From assembly GCA_034769895.1 (NCBI GenBank), contig CM068373.1, positions 283,745,379 through 283,809,378 on the forward strand: a stretch of DNA of 64,000 bases. Reading direction: 5' to 3'. Positions within the stretch are counted from its first letter, which is position 1; the number at the start of each line of letters is the position of its first letter. Positions 46,441 to 60,180 of this stretch are shown here, piece by piece. The notes beneath the pieces are model-generated. The model worked only from the letters and a program-made list of their open reading frames with translations, was not told the DNA's origin and made no database searches. A program made the translations under genes and the position numbers. The stretch is from Magicicada septendecula. Its lineage: Eukaryota; Arthropoda; Insecta; Hemiptera; Cicadidae.

Positions 46441-47949
46441 ATTTAAAATCTCACATTAAAACAAAACATAAACCCCTAAAGAAAATGATAATGTAACACC
46501 TCAATTATACCCAAAATAAATAGTTTAAAACCAAAAAGAATTCGAGAATAAAATTGAGATAACATCCCTTAATAATTAACCCGGCTTTAATCTGCCGAAA
46601 CCGGCATCAACACGCATAATTACCCGTGAATAAGACTAATAATAGTATTAAATTGGAACTTGATAAAAAACATAACGCTGTACAATAATAAAATAAAAAG
46701 TACAGGATACCGTAGTATAATTAAATATGTCAAAGATTAAACCGGTAGATATTGTAACGCAACAGAAATGCTGTCATCCATGTTACATAAATATTATATT
46801 AACAAAATAATAAGCAAGTCAATATCTAACCCCATGATAAAACAAAAGTCTAATAATTACATTTATGATTATAGATAAAGATAAATAAGGATGCAAGGTA
46901 GAAATAACGAGAATGAACAAACCTGTAAATTAGACAATAGTTAATGATCTATGTTCAGTGAAAAGTAAATCAATATGATACTGATGAGAAGTGTAAGAAG
47001 TAGAATAGTACAGAAATTGTCAAAGTAAATGACCATGAAAGTAAACAAAAATGAAACAATAATTTACCTTATAGCAATAGCAAGTAAGGATTTTGAATTA
47101 AATGATATTATTTTGTGACAACGAATGTTATGATAAAGTTTATGTTATGTTATACCAATTACTTGTTGAGTTAATGAAAGGTAATGAAACAAGAGGTATT
47201 ATTCAATTACTGTTATAGAATGATGTGGGAAGCAGCTAGTTAGCGTAAATAGATTTCAATTTTCTTATATGTGATCCATAGATCAAGATAAAATTGTCAT
47301 TAGATATGAAAAGAATAATTGTTTATGTAAATGTTAATAGTTAAGATTTGATTATATGTATGAATTTATGTAAAAGGGCTATAGTTGTTCACCAGTTATA
47401 AACAAAGGTAGGTCCGTATACAATAAAAGGCCTAACAGCCAATAACACTATATAACCACTCATAACATAAAGGTTAGGTACATAAGTTAATAATAATTAA
47501 TGAATACGGTTCGAAGAGCTAGGAAAAAACATTAAATTAGTAATGATATATAATAAACCATCTCAATTTATACAAATTATGATAATGCCACAATGCCATG
47601 ATATCGACTGATAACGTTTGATATCGAAAAAAGTAGTAAATATAAAAGAAACAGGCTCATATCAAAAAACCAGCAGAATATATGTAGAAAATAATAAACC
47701 AACTATCGGTAAAGTTATATTCCGATATGATAGCAAATTAACAAGGAATAGACAAAAAATATATGAAATAAACACTATATACAAAACATGGAGAAGGAAG
47801 AAAAATAATGGGTTGCTATGGACTACAGGAAATGAAGAAGTTGTTGATTTTCAATTATTGCCTTTTATGATCTGAATGTGATGAGATTAAAAAATCTAAG
47901 AAATGTCTAATATAATCGGAATATTCTAAATTATTTGATCCTCTTATAA
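46441..47949. other. AT-rich stretch, no recognised gene
   Basis: Very A-rich on the + strand. The ORF 47618-47875 (Lys-rich, 85 residues) has no recognised domain. Confidence 0.5.
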
Positions 47950-48386
47950 AACACAAAATTTGGTAATTATTCGCGATCCGGACTATGCTCAAATTGCGGT
48001 GAAATATTTCTTTTCCTATTCTTCTATACTATATAAGCACGACAAAAATTATTTTAAACGGTGGTGGAACCTATGTACGGAGAAAAAAAATTAAATAATT
48101 ACTTCCATAAGCGCGCATGTAAAGTGAATGACCGCCATGTTATCTAAGAAACGGCGCACAGTTACACAGCGAATGACGAGTTATGACGTCATTGCGGAGA
48201 GTACTCAGCGCTGTACTTCCTAAGTTTACGCGGCAAATAACGTAGCGTTTTTTGGCGCCTTATAGGAGAAATTATTTAATTTTTTTTCTTCGTAAATAGG
48301 TTCGACCACCGTTTAAAATTATTTTTCTCGTGTTTATATAGTATAGAAGAATAGAAAAAGAAATATTTCACGGCAATTTGTATATT

Positions 48387-48428
<42 letters not shown>

Positions 48429-49690
48429 TGACATGGAATCACCTCCATGCATATAATTACGAAAAGATGGAAATCTTACCTTAATGTAGCAGGCCATTGT
48501 GTATTAAAATGTTACACAATTACACAAACGAAAGCACTTAAAATCACATTACGCGGAGTACCCAGCGCTGTACTTCATAAATTTATAAAGTAATCGGCTC
48601 AATATTACAAACGTTAATAATGGTAAATAACCCTAAACAACAGAAATAATTAAACCATAATTAATAACACCGCACAATTACAGAAACACAAACTGAAGCA
48701 CTGAAAATCACAAAATACATTCCCACACACACACGACTTGACGGCAGCATTTTCTCTAAAATCTAAACAGCCAAACCAGTCTTTTCCTCTTAACCAATTA
48801 CAAATCAGAGATTACAAAATTTTGAACTCAGCCAATCAAAAGTCAGCATTACGTCGGCGCTTGGTAATTTTTGGCGTTTGGCATTGATATTGGCATTGGT
48901 ATTTCAGCAATTGACTCAACTCGCTTTTCATACAGTCCAATTTTTGCGGTTCGCCTTAATTTTTGCAAGAATTATCTGGAACAATGAACTATATCCCGCG
49001 GCCCTTCGGGCCGCCTCTCCGAACCTAACTGGCAGGCATCGGCTCAACTCGCTTTTCATCCAACTCGCTTGTAAATGTTTGGAAAATGGTTCGCCTTAAT
49101 TTTTGCAAGAATTATCTGGAACAATGAACTATATCCCGCGGCCCTTCGGGCCGCCTCTCCGAACCTAACCGGCAGGCATCGGCTCAACTCGCTTTTCATC
49201 CAACTCGCTTGTAAATGTTTGGAAAATGGTTCGCCTTAATTTTTGCAAGAATTATCTGGAACAATGAACTATATCCCGCGGCCCTTCGGGCCGCCTCCCC
49301 GAACCTAACCGGCAGTCATCGGCTCAACTCGCTTTTCATCCAACTCGCTTGTAAATGTTTGGAAAATGGTTCGCCTTCATTTTTGCAAGAATTATATACA
49401 TCCCAAAGGCCAATTTGCAGCGACAGCTGATGTACAAGCTGATGACGTCATGCGCCGTCACACATTCAAAGTCTGAAAATGGCGTTCACCGGCAATTGCA
49501 TGCGTTCTTATGTGAGTAATTATTTAATTTTTTTTCTCCGTAAATAGGTTCGACCACCGTTTAAAATAATTTTTTTCGTGCTTATATAGTATAGAAGAAT
49601 AGGAAAAGAAATATTTCACCGCAATTTGAGCATAGTCCGGATCGACAATAATTACCCAAAATTTTAATGATAATGTTCTTGACTTTTGCC
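47950..49690. mobile_element. Long-TIR element carrying a tandem array
   Basis: Left TIR 47950-48105 and right TIR about 49508-49690 are inverted over about 150 bp (CGATCCGGACTATGCTCAAA, then ATTTCTTTTCCTATTCTTCT, then ACGGTGGT and TACGGAG). A second right-type arm, less complete, lies at 48255-48385. Between are (CA)n at 48397-48426, unique sequence and the 140-bp array. No transposase is present, so it is non-autonomous. Superfamily unknown. Confidence 0.7.
48945..49392. repeat. 140-bp tandem array with GC-rich hairpin
   Basis: TCGCCTTAATTTTTGCAAGA starts at 48951, 49091, 49231 and 49371: three full units of exactly 140 bp plus a partial fourth. Each full unit has the palindrome GCGGCCCTTCGGGCCGC after TATCCC. 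Units differ by only a few bases. Confidence 0.95.
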
Positions 49691-50847
49691 AGTACAGTTT
49701 AACCAAACGAGGCTATAGTATGATATCACAATAAAAAATAAATAACTGGGTTCTACAAGGAAGGACTTGAATTGTCCCATATCCGAAAGGAGTTGACGAT
49801 ATATTAAACCCAATATAAAGAGTTAACTGTATCACAACCAATAATATACACTACACTGGAACTCATAACCTTATAAATACACGGAACATCACCAATTACT
49901 TCAGACGAGAGAAGAACGTATTTGGATCCAGAAATTACAGAAGGAACCAGTCTGGCAGTAAGTCAACCTAGGGAGCTGTATTTCCGAGGTGAACAGGACA
50001 AGAATTCCATTTTATTAACATCCGAAGAAAGAAAATCGTACAACATAGTCATCCAGAACAGTGAAGTTATCAACCAACAGCCCACACGATTCGCTTCGTT
50101 CTAGTCTGGTAAATTATTATTGTATAAATCATATTAACTACACAACACTTCAAATTTGTAAATCTTGCATTCTTATCTATGTATTTTTAATCTTCCCCAC
50201 AGTTACAAGAACCTTCACACCCTGAATTAAGTTAATTACAAACTAAAACACATTATATAACCGAATCTAAATAAAGTATCGGACTGATCAATAATCGATT
50301 CACGCAATCTATAGCCTTTGGGTATGCCAGTTGGAACATATCTCATTCAATGTTGAAGAAGTAAACAAATAAAGAACCTTTGTATAGTTGCAAAATCTTG
50401 TCATTTGGAGTATTATTTAATGAGTTGGGAATAAAAAAGTAACTGACTAAGTATAGAATAATTGGTTAACCTAAACAGTGAATTAACCTCTAAGTTTCGT
50501 TGCCCCGGTACTACAGCACTTATAGCGGAATTCTCCGACACCAAAGAGAGAGCGTTAAAATACAAAATTATACATAATTCTCTTCAAGGTATAATAGGGT
50601 TGAACGAAATTACAGAATAACACATTAATTATTTAAGTTTCAAGTACACTAACACTGATATTTTTTAGAGAGATAAGTTAATATTAGTTAATTAAATCAC
50701 TATATCCCACAACTCCAAATATCTCAGATATTTAAATAATTGAAGTAAATTAAAACGACCTAAGAGAGTAAAGACAGGGGAACATACCCGTTCATAGCAA
50801 CGAATAGGCTTATATTGCGTGATACATTAGTAGACGCATGTCGTCCT
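49691..50847. other. Spacer, unidentified ORF
   Basis: A frame at 49922-50104 reads DPEITEGTSLAVSQPRELYF, RGEQDKNSILLTSEERKSYN, which looks coding-like but is not recognised. It may be retroelement-derived. The rest is AT-rich. Confidence 0.35.
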
Positions 50848-50925
50848 ATAACAAATTGACGAACCCAACAGTGGGGCTTAACCCAGTAATACCCGTTGTA
50901 TAACAAATTGGCGTTTAACAACGTG
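50848..50925 (+). other. LTR-element leader / primer-binding-like segment (fossil)
   Basis: TATAACAAATTGACGAACCC with AACAGTGGGGCTTAA, then a second TATAACAAATTGGCG. Like the segment at 7205-7262 on the other strand, it resembles an LTR end with primer-binding site. No genes recognised beside it. Confidence 0.35.
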
Positions 50926-52600
50926 AGGCGTTAGGAAAAAATAAATTCAGATAGATTATTAAAATAAGTCACAACACACCAGCATTGGTTTTATAACAAT
51001 ATTAATCGGAATGTGGAACTACTTTTATGGTGAAACGTAAACGACGCGAAGTTACTTTACCTGCCCCAATAAACAAACCCCACTTGCAATGGAGCGCTCA
51101 CGCCGTAAGCTGCGCACAGCGTTGGATCGCGACGCAGAGATAAATATGTTGAAAGTTCGTAAAAGAATATCTAAATAACTAAATTGTGCGCCGATGACAT
51201 CTCTACCAAATCTTAAATAAGAAAATTATGTAATTAATACAGTACTAGGACCATAAGGTGAAATTCAACTAATAAATAATCATGTAAAGTGAATACCAGT
51301 GAAACAAACTTTTGCTTTAATTATTCTAACAACGAAATATTACTACCAGTCATCTAAGAGGAGAGTATCACACCCAGAATGATCTAACACACGTCAGGAA
51401 CTTCACCGTCACCGGATACTAAGGTAACGACAGACCTTCAGGAAACACACCGAGGACCGAAGAGCCAAATCTGCATCACATACAGGAAACCACAGGTGAC
51501 ATGGAGGCTTGTCTTCCATGGTTATGAGATACTAAAATTATAACCAACAAAAGACAATTTAACTAACACTTTAAGACTTTTAAAAACAGACATTATATGT
51601 AAGATGTAGTCTGTAATCTAATAAAACTATTTGTAGTAAAAGAGTAAAAGTTTAAACTGTAAAGCATTATTGTTTTAAAAGGTAAATAAAGTCCATTCTT
51701 CAAATGGCACAATTTCAAGATTGTATATGGGGAGGTGACCATTATTAAAATACTATATTCAATCCCGGATCCGTGGAAAAAATTAAACCGATGTACATCT
51801 TTATTTTGAGGGCCCTTCTGAAAGAATAAAATATATAATCATCTTGTAAACTGTAAGCTGTTGAACCATATATGTTGAGAACTTTAAGTAGAGCAACTAA
51901 TGTTATTGTGTAATAAAGAGATGTCATCTTTAGTACATACTAAATTGAGTGCATAAATCAGCTGTCTCCCCTCCCCAGTTTCCTTTTATATTATTTGTTT
52001 TGGTGATTTGATTAATTTTCAGCTCGCTACAACGAAGGCAGCCTGTATAATTGGCCAGAGTCAATTAATACGGGTTCCCAGTGTTATAGCGTATGTGACA
52101 CGCTATACAAAGCCTCTCTATTGAATAGAATCTGGCATCCTCTGCTCCCAAGCCAATCAGATAGCACTTGATGGTGATTGGTTGTTGCTGCTTTCCAGCT
52201 TATATCGTGCTGGTACAAAAGTTTATAAGAGTGGGCCTTCTTAGGCAAAACAATCGTAGACCTCCCATTACAAAAACCTCCAACAGCGCTTTAAATACCC
52301 TTTTCCTAACCTTACACCTTCCTATATAAACTTAATTGGAAATATTCTAGAACAGCTTCACAACGCACTTCCCTACAATACATAGTTTCCTCCATCAACA
52401 GAACTACACGCAATACTCGCAGGCCTTCCTTCCTCATAAACCGCCTGCTTACCATAGCCGATGGACCTCCACCCAGAACTCTCGCCGTCAGCGTCTGAGA
52501 AATAGAAACATTTAGAAGCACTTAATCCCAAACTACAAAAATATTCAACCTGCCAACCTTCCTCATCATATTATAATTTAAATTTTCCCTACCTACTTAC
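50926..52600. other. No recognised gene
   Basis: AT-rich to 51950, then GC-richer repeat-like text to 52600. A short frame near 51090 (MERSRRKLRTALDRDAEINM) and the ORF 52312-52521 (-) are not recognised. Confidence 0.4.
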
Positions 52601-52830
52601 CAGATCTTTAACCCTCTTCTTTGTGTCCCCCGTCCATCTTGACGCCTCTCTGTTGCCACCTTCCAGCTTTGGCGACCTGCATTACTCGTCCCTGTCTTGG
52701 CCGCCCTGAAAAATAAATAAACACTCATAAAAGGCGCCTCCATCAGCCTCTTCCTTCACCAACAAGGCTACAAACTACATGACACACAAATACACCCACA
52801 TGCATTACTCTACCTTCTCAACGACGTGCA
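52601..52830 (-). repeat. Second copy of the exon-like block
   Basis: Reverse complement matches 32140-32230: TTTTTCAG, GGCGGCCAAGACAGGGACGA, GTCGCCAAAGCTGGAAGGTG, then GAGGCGTCAAGATGG. Confidence 0.6.
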
Positions 52831-52939
52831 TTACTCTATATACCTGCACTGGTGTGTGATTCCTAATCTCCTTCTCATATGGCTGTGCCCCGGAACAGCC
52901 GAGTTTGGCCCTAACAGGGACTAGTCTCGAACAACCCAA

Positions 52940-53105
52940 AAAAAAAAGTGTCCCTACTTCATTTCTGAGGTGAATTGTCGGACACCGTGCCAATCTAGAG
53001 ACTGATGATGGCCTGTTTGCCAGTAACGACAACTGTAGACTATGGTGTAACATCCCGGTTGATAATAATAATTTAAACAATGTTGAAGCCGGCCGTGAAA
53101 GCTAA
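52940..53105 (+). repeat. Half copy of the foldback family
   Basis: GACTGATGATGGCCTGTTTG CC, then a degenerate GAAAC position, then ACTATGGTGTAACATCCCGG, ending GCCGGCCGTGAAAGC, the typical outer end of the family. Confidence 0.55.
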
Positions 53106-53911
53106 GCTTAAAAACTTGCATAAAAATACTTCAGTTAAGTACAAATAATACGTGTGACAAAGTAAGAGAATGCGTGAAGAAGCTCATGTAGCGCTTTTCT
53201 TGGTAAAAGACTCGAGTTTCGTCAACGTTTTGCAGCAAACAGCGCATTGTTTGTACCGACCAGTTCAAGGTAGAGTATATCAAGTTTTAACTGGCGCACC
53301 GACAACATGGGCATTGTACCTGTGACAGCCACAGAGACAAATGGCCACCGCTGGCTGCAGTTTCGCAAATAATTCGTTTTCCTTAACTCGCCGCAGACTC
53401 CATTATTCTTTGTTAAGCAGCTGAAACTATTATTTATTTAGACGACACAGGAATTACCAATCAGACAGTTTAGCACATACGTTTAATGAAATAAGAGATG
53501 TTTCGTAAAGCTAAAGGAATGGAAACACCAACAAAACTTGGTAAATTTCAACATGAAACATGCTATAATTCATTATTATTAATAAACTATTATACGAGAG
53601 AAGCAAGTTCTCATTTTTAACTCCATCATTTGGCATATGTCTGTCTGCTCCCCCCCCCCCGATAAATTTTTAATACATCAATCGATTTCCGTAAAACATG
53701 GCACGCGTGTTCAAAGTCTTATCTTACAAATATTTATTGCTTTTTCTATAATGATCCCTTCCCAAAAAAACTCCCCTATTGGCAGGGGATAATTTAGTAA
53801 TGTGATAGCATGAAACTGTAAAAAAATTGCAAAAAAATCATGTGAGGTATCAAATTAAAAATAATGTTAACAAAACTCTTACTATAAAGTTCATTTATTT
53901 AAATATAAAAG
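53106..53911. other. No recognised gene
   Basis: AT-rich. A C-run lies at 53650-53660. The text TCGATTTCCGTAAAACATGG (53683-53702) resembles segments near 1795 and 59685 (TTCCGTAAAACTTGGCATGC), a dispersed repeat of unknown class. Confidence 0.4.
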
Positions 53912-54207
53912 TTACAATGTGACGAATTTTGCAGTGGTATCTTCTTGTACGTACGCCTTAACGTTGTCTGCTTGACGACTAAATTCTTTTTTTGCCGTCT
54001 CTCTGATGTCTCTTCTGCCACTTTCACGCTTACTTATTTCTTTTATTCGTTCTTCCATTAGTGCATTCTGTCGTTTCTCTGCCTCTTCTCTTTCCTGTCT
54101 GTTTCTCATCCTGTCGTTTTTCTCCTTCTTCCGCCTCCTGTCGGCATCTTTCATCGATCTGCAGTATCATTGCTTGGAGTGATTCTATCATCTGACTGGT
54201 ATCCATT
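53912..54207 (-). mobile_element. LTR retrotransposon leader and gag start (fossil)
   Basis: The minus strand continues from the LTR at 54296 through GTGGGTCAGAAGTGGGACAG, a primer-binding-like leader, into MDTSQMIESLQAMILQIDE and a highly charged coiled-coil with REEAEKRQNALMEERIKEIS, as in gag N-termini of Ty3/gypsy elements. It is cut off near 53900 and is broken. Confidence 0.55.
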
Positions 54208-54295
54208 TTTTTTTTGTCAATTACCGCTCATATTACTCTTCTACGAAATCTGTTATGCTTCCACTGTTAAATATTCTGTCCCACTTCTGACCCAC

Positions 54296-55050
54296 TGTTA
54301 CGACGGTCTCACTGGTCGTCGTATGGTACAGTGGAAAACAAAATACAAGACACCAATGAAGTCGCTAATAACCAGCTTTAATTAACAAGTGATTCAACAA
54401 GATTATACTCGTACAATAATTCAAGTTAAATTTATCCACAAGCAATAATAATGTCGAGTAATAGAATTCCACACTAATTATCGCTTCGCCATAATACTTC
54501 GAACTGCACTTCAATAAATCGCCACTTATAACTGACTTCTAAGCGACAGCTGTCGCCTATATATAACCTGCAGGTGTTCCAAAAAAATTTTCCATAATAT
54601 GCGTCTACAAGCACTCGAAAACTGTAGAGGGTCTTGGTAGAAACACGCACCTGCTTGGCTAGCCGAGAAACAAGTAGAACGACACTCTCCATTCTATTTG
54701 AAATATCTACCGGGCTGTTTGGCCGTGGTCCAAGGTTTACATTCAAACCAAGCGTTTCAGCAGCACCACTGGCTGTCATCTTCAGTGGATATTCGAGTCA
54801 ACATAACGCGGGGTGTCGTACTTTCACTACAGTACTGTGGGCCTGACGTACGACACCCCGCGTTATGTAGACTCGAATATCCACTGAAGATGACAACCAG
54901 TGGTGCTGCTGAAACGTTTGGTTTGAATGTAAACCTTGGACCACGGGCAAACAGCCCGGTAGATATTTCAAATACAACTGACACCGGCCGTGAAAGCCTT
55001 AGAACAATATTGCGACACTCTCCATTGTTCGAGAAGGTTCGGTCGTTACA
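54296..55050 (-). mobile_element. LTR (fossil), family A, containing a foldback insert
   Basis: Begins TGTTACGACGG and ends GGTCGTTACA. Removing the insert at 54694-55012 and one target copy leaves about 420 bp, similar to the 34904 LTR. It is next to the leader/gag remnant, so it is the 5' LTR of a minus-strand element. Confidence 0.7.
54694..55012. repeat. Foldback insert with 14-bp target duplication
   Basis: CGACACTCTCCATT occurs at 54680-54693 and again at 55013-55026. Between them, arms 54695-54821 and 54848-54974 (127 bp) are inverted, holding CACTGAAGATGACAACCAGT, GGTGCTGCTGAAACGTTTGG, then GGACCACGGGCAAACAGCCC and the tail GACACCGGCCGTGAAAGCC. This defines the element ends exactly. 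Confidence 0.88.
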
Positions 55051-55054
55051 ATAT

Positions 55055-56680
55055 CTTACCCCGTTGACTTTGAAAAGCTTCATCTCAATTGTAATAGAGC
55101 ATTTGGATGCATTACTACTACGGACAGGCTTATATATTTCAATAAGCAGGCTAGCCAATATCATTTAGCGTTAAAACCCTGTGGCTTCATTGTAATGTCG
55201 TAGTTAACAATGTACCGCTTCCAGACGGTCGCCCAACAAATTTACTGTTGCAGCACTTCAGTTAAATTGTACGGCTTTCTGTCATAATTAAGCACATTCG
55301 CTTTGTTCTAAAAGAACGGAACATTTCTAACGTAGTGTACAACAGTTTGTTTAATGTAAAATTGATTAACTAGATTATACACCATGAAGTATCAACATAA
55401 CTCCTGCGTCCCTAAACAACTACGGAATTACAAGCCAAAAGGACGGAGATGTGTGGGCGTCTGAAGTGACTAGGTCAAGTCTATCTGGTTGGGTCCGGAA
55501 CAAACAAATTTTGTTCTTCGTATTGTTTAAATTAGCAGCCATCCTTACTATTTCTTTTATGAACTTGCTAACTGCTACAATTTTTATTGTTCGACAAAGC
55601 TTTTCGTCATCACTTACATCATCAGGTCTTAAACAAAAGTTGTTTAAGACCTGATCATGTCAGTGATGACGAAAAGCTTTGTCGAACAATAAAAATTGTA
55701 GCAGTTAGCAAATTCATAAAAGAAACAATATTTATTTTTTAATCCTTGATGAAGATGATATGATGATTAATGTCGTAGAACAATTTTCTTTTCAACCGCG
55801 TCTTCCCGCAATAAGCCATTACGTTTATCTAGTCCGCTGATATTCTTTCACCATACTCTCTTCCTACTTTATTTAATAATATAATAGTATACCTCTGTTT
55901 TATGGATGTTGTCTTTCTTTGAGCGTCAAAAGGAGCGCTGGAATGACCAGCTCTAGTCTATCTTCTTGGGACCGAAACAATCATTTTTGGTTTAATCCTT
56001 GCTGAAGATGATGATAATGATGATTTATCTCCCAGAACGATTTTGGTGTCTAACCGCATCTTTCCGCAGTAAGCCATTGCCTTTGTCTAGTCCGCTGATA
56101 TCCTATCACCTTACCCTGTTTTTATTTTATTTAACAATTTAGTAGTATATTTCTATTTTATGGATGTTTCCTTTGTTTGATGTAATCAGAGCCTGGTTAC
56201 TGCAAATACAAAAAGTGTTCTTATTCCCTGTATTCGTCCAAAATTTAACACAGCAATCAAGTTTTCGTATAGCTGTCAGATTATTCTAGTTTACCACTAG
56301 ACTTAAACACCAGTTCGCTCAACACATACTACCCCGTTTAAACTGATAACGTCATCCCAATTGTATTAAAGCACTGGGATGCATTTCAACCTCGAACAAG
56401 ACAAACTTATACATTTCAATAAGCAGGCTAGACAACATTACTTAACGTTAAAACCCTGTAGTGTAGCTGCTTTGTATTGTCGCAGCAGTTAACAATGTAC
56501 CGCTTGCAGACGGTCGCCCAACAAATTTACCGTTGCAGCGCTTAAGTTAAATTATACGGCTTTTGCTGGTAGTAACAGAGCGTAGTCGCATTGCTTTAAA
56601 AGAACTGAAAATATCTGACGAATGTACAACAGTTTGTTCAATGTAAAATTGATTAACTAGATTATACACCATGAAGTCTA
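55055..56680. repeat. Local duplications around another foldback
   Basis: 55055-55400 and 56330-56680 are direct repeats (CCGCTTCCAGACGGTCGCCC against CCGCTTGCAGACGGTCGCCC; GATTATACACCATGAAGT in both). 55740-55925 and 55985-56175 are also direct repeats (TCTAGTCCGCTGATAT in both). Confidence 0.7.
55551..55725. repeat. Foldback hairpin, CTGATGA-GAAA core
   Basis: Inverted arms 55551-55636 and 55640-55725 with a 3-bp loop. The left arm on the minus strand reads ACCTGATGATGTAAGTGATG, ACGAAAAGC. Few mismatches. Confidence 0.85.
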
Positions 56681-56739
56681 TTTTTCGCGTCTTCCTATCT
56701 TGTTTTAATTATCATTTATTTATTAAGAAGTAATTTCTT

Positions 56740-57235
56740 TCATCAATAAAATTATTAGAAAAATATTAGGCCCACGAAAAACTTCAGAAGGTTGGAAATT
56801 AAGAAGTAATGATGAAATATATCAGAGTATAGAAAATATAACAGAAACAATAAGAAAAAGAAGACTGTTATGTTTTTTTTTTACATTTATATAGAATGGA
56901 CGACAATAGGTTAATAAAACAGATCTTCAAATATCTGTGAGGGAAGAAGTCAACATCGAATTGGATTAAAGAAGTCCAAAAGGATTTAGAAAAAATAATA
57001 TAAACGCAGAAGAACCAATTGAAAGAGACGTTTTTTGGGAAAAAGTGTTAAAAATGGAAGGAGTCCAGGGTAGGAGAGATAAAAACGCAGGTTTAACGTG
57101 GTCTGAGGACCGGAAGAAGAGACACAGTGAAAATATGAAAGAATATTGGAGGAAAAGAAAACAACAAAGAATAAAGTATCGAAATTGTCATGTGATCCGT
57201 AGATGGCAGATACAAAAAAGTAGGCCTACTTCATT
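56740..57235 (+). mobile_element. LINE ORF2 3' end
   Basis: Reads INKIIRKILGPRKTSEGWKL, RSNDEIYQSIENITETIRKR, RLLCFF then later GVQGRRDKNAGLTWSEDRKK, RHSENMKEYW and SFLKNRYGESYMTSMF. RKI-GP----GW--R-N-EIY--I--IT--IRKRRL is a common LINE ORF2 end. Frames are broken near 56880. Confidence 0.7.
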
Positions 57236-58262
57236 TTTAAAAAATCGGTATGGAGAATCATACATGACTTCCATGTTCTAAGATTTAAATTTAAAATCAT
57301 TTACTTGAAATCGGTTCGATAATTTCTAAAAATATATCTCCCACCTTGTAAATCGAGTTTTATGTTCGATAAATAGAAATGAAATATTTCAATAGAAACT
57401 ACTTCTTTGTTGCCGATAACTTAGTACACATAAAAAAAATCGGTATGGAGACTTCCATATAAAAGAACCATATAGACTATGACTTCCATGTTCTAAGATT
57501 TATATTTAAAATCATTTAAATATAAATTGAAAAATTTGACAAGTTTGACAAAATGAAATGAAATATTTCCATAGAAACTACTTCTTTGTTGCCGAAAACG
57601 TAGTGACATACAAAAAATCGGTATGGAGAACCATACACAACTTCCATGTTCTAAGATTTATTTAAAATCATGTAAATATATATTACAAAATTTGACAAGT
57701 TTGACAAATTGAAATGAAATATTTCCATAGAAACTACTTCTTTGTTGCCAATAACGTAGTAACATATAAAAAATTATCCCCTCCCCCTTCACAACTATCA
57801 TTTTCATTTATATAAATTTACCCCTCCCCTTCAACCACTCTTTTCATTTATAGATTTATGAATTTATCTACCTTTCTACAGTGGATTATTATGACCTTCT
57901 TTTCAGGATACTTTTTTTATTAATATTAAGTTCTTTACTCTTGTTAAAACGTAAAACGTTCCGGGTAAATTACCCCTCCCCCTTAACCGATCTTCACGAA
58001 AATCAATAGACCTTGAGTTCTCTAAAAGTCGGGCTTATGTCCAAAAAATTGTTTGATTCTGTTTGAATTTGCGGCAGTTATCATTCGCCATAGAAAAAAT
58101 TCTACGCGCGCGCACACACAGACACTCACACACACACACTTTTCGGAAAATGACTTTTCTTCATGTTTTGAGGGTAGTACAATCAGAATCAGCTCTTATC
58201 TCGAACACGATTTTTTCGCCATCACCATACTTCCATTTCCATATCCTTACATGGAAATAAAA
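57236..58262 (+). repeat. Composite repeat family, copy 4 (most complete)
   Basis: Three degenerate tandem units of ATCGGTATGGAGAACCATAC, ACTTCCATGTTCTAAGATTT and CTACTTCTTTGTTGCCGATA (near 57245, 57440, 57615), then TTTCTACAGTGGATTATTAT, ACGTTCCGGGTAAATTACCC, GCGGCAGTTATCATTCGCC, an ACACAC tract, GTTTTGAGGGTAGTACAATC and a terminal ACATGGAAATAAAA. Confidence 0.7.
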
Positions 58263-58301
58263 AGAATTGTACCTTTTACAAGAGCTGAGAAAAGGGACTC
58301 A

Positions 58302-59834
<1,533 letters not shown>

Positions 59835-60180
59835 CAAAGATTATCCAGTCGTCTCTTCCTGGGTCTACCCGCACACCTGTGTCCTATAGGTTTACATTTA
59901 TAGACTTCTTTGGCCACTCTTGAATCTAACATTCTTTCTAAAGTGTTCTTTATACCGTTGTTTATAATCTTTTAGCCTTTTATTCTAGTTACAAACTTGT
60001 AATTATTCTGTTATGGCCTCATTCTTTATACGGTCAAGTATAGAATACTGTTTTTTAATCCTCTTCAGAACATCATTTCCGAGGCCTGTATTTTACTGTT
60101 TTGTTTCTTGGTTGTTGCCCATAATTTACAGCCACATGACAGTACAGGGCCGCCATAACTTTGTAAAATTTTAATTGACT
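59835..60180 (-). mobile_element. LINE ORF2 3' end, degenerate
   Basis: Co-linear with the copy at 1861-2265 (CTCTTCCTGGGTCTACCCGC, ACACCTGTGTCCTATAGGTT, and farther on CAGTACAGGGCCGCCATAAC). Same family, same strand, many indels. Confidence 0.65.
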
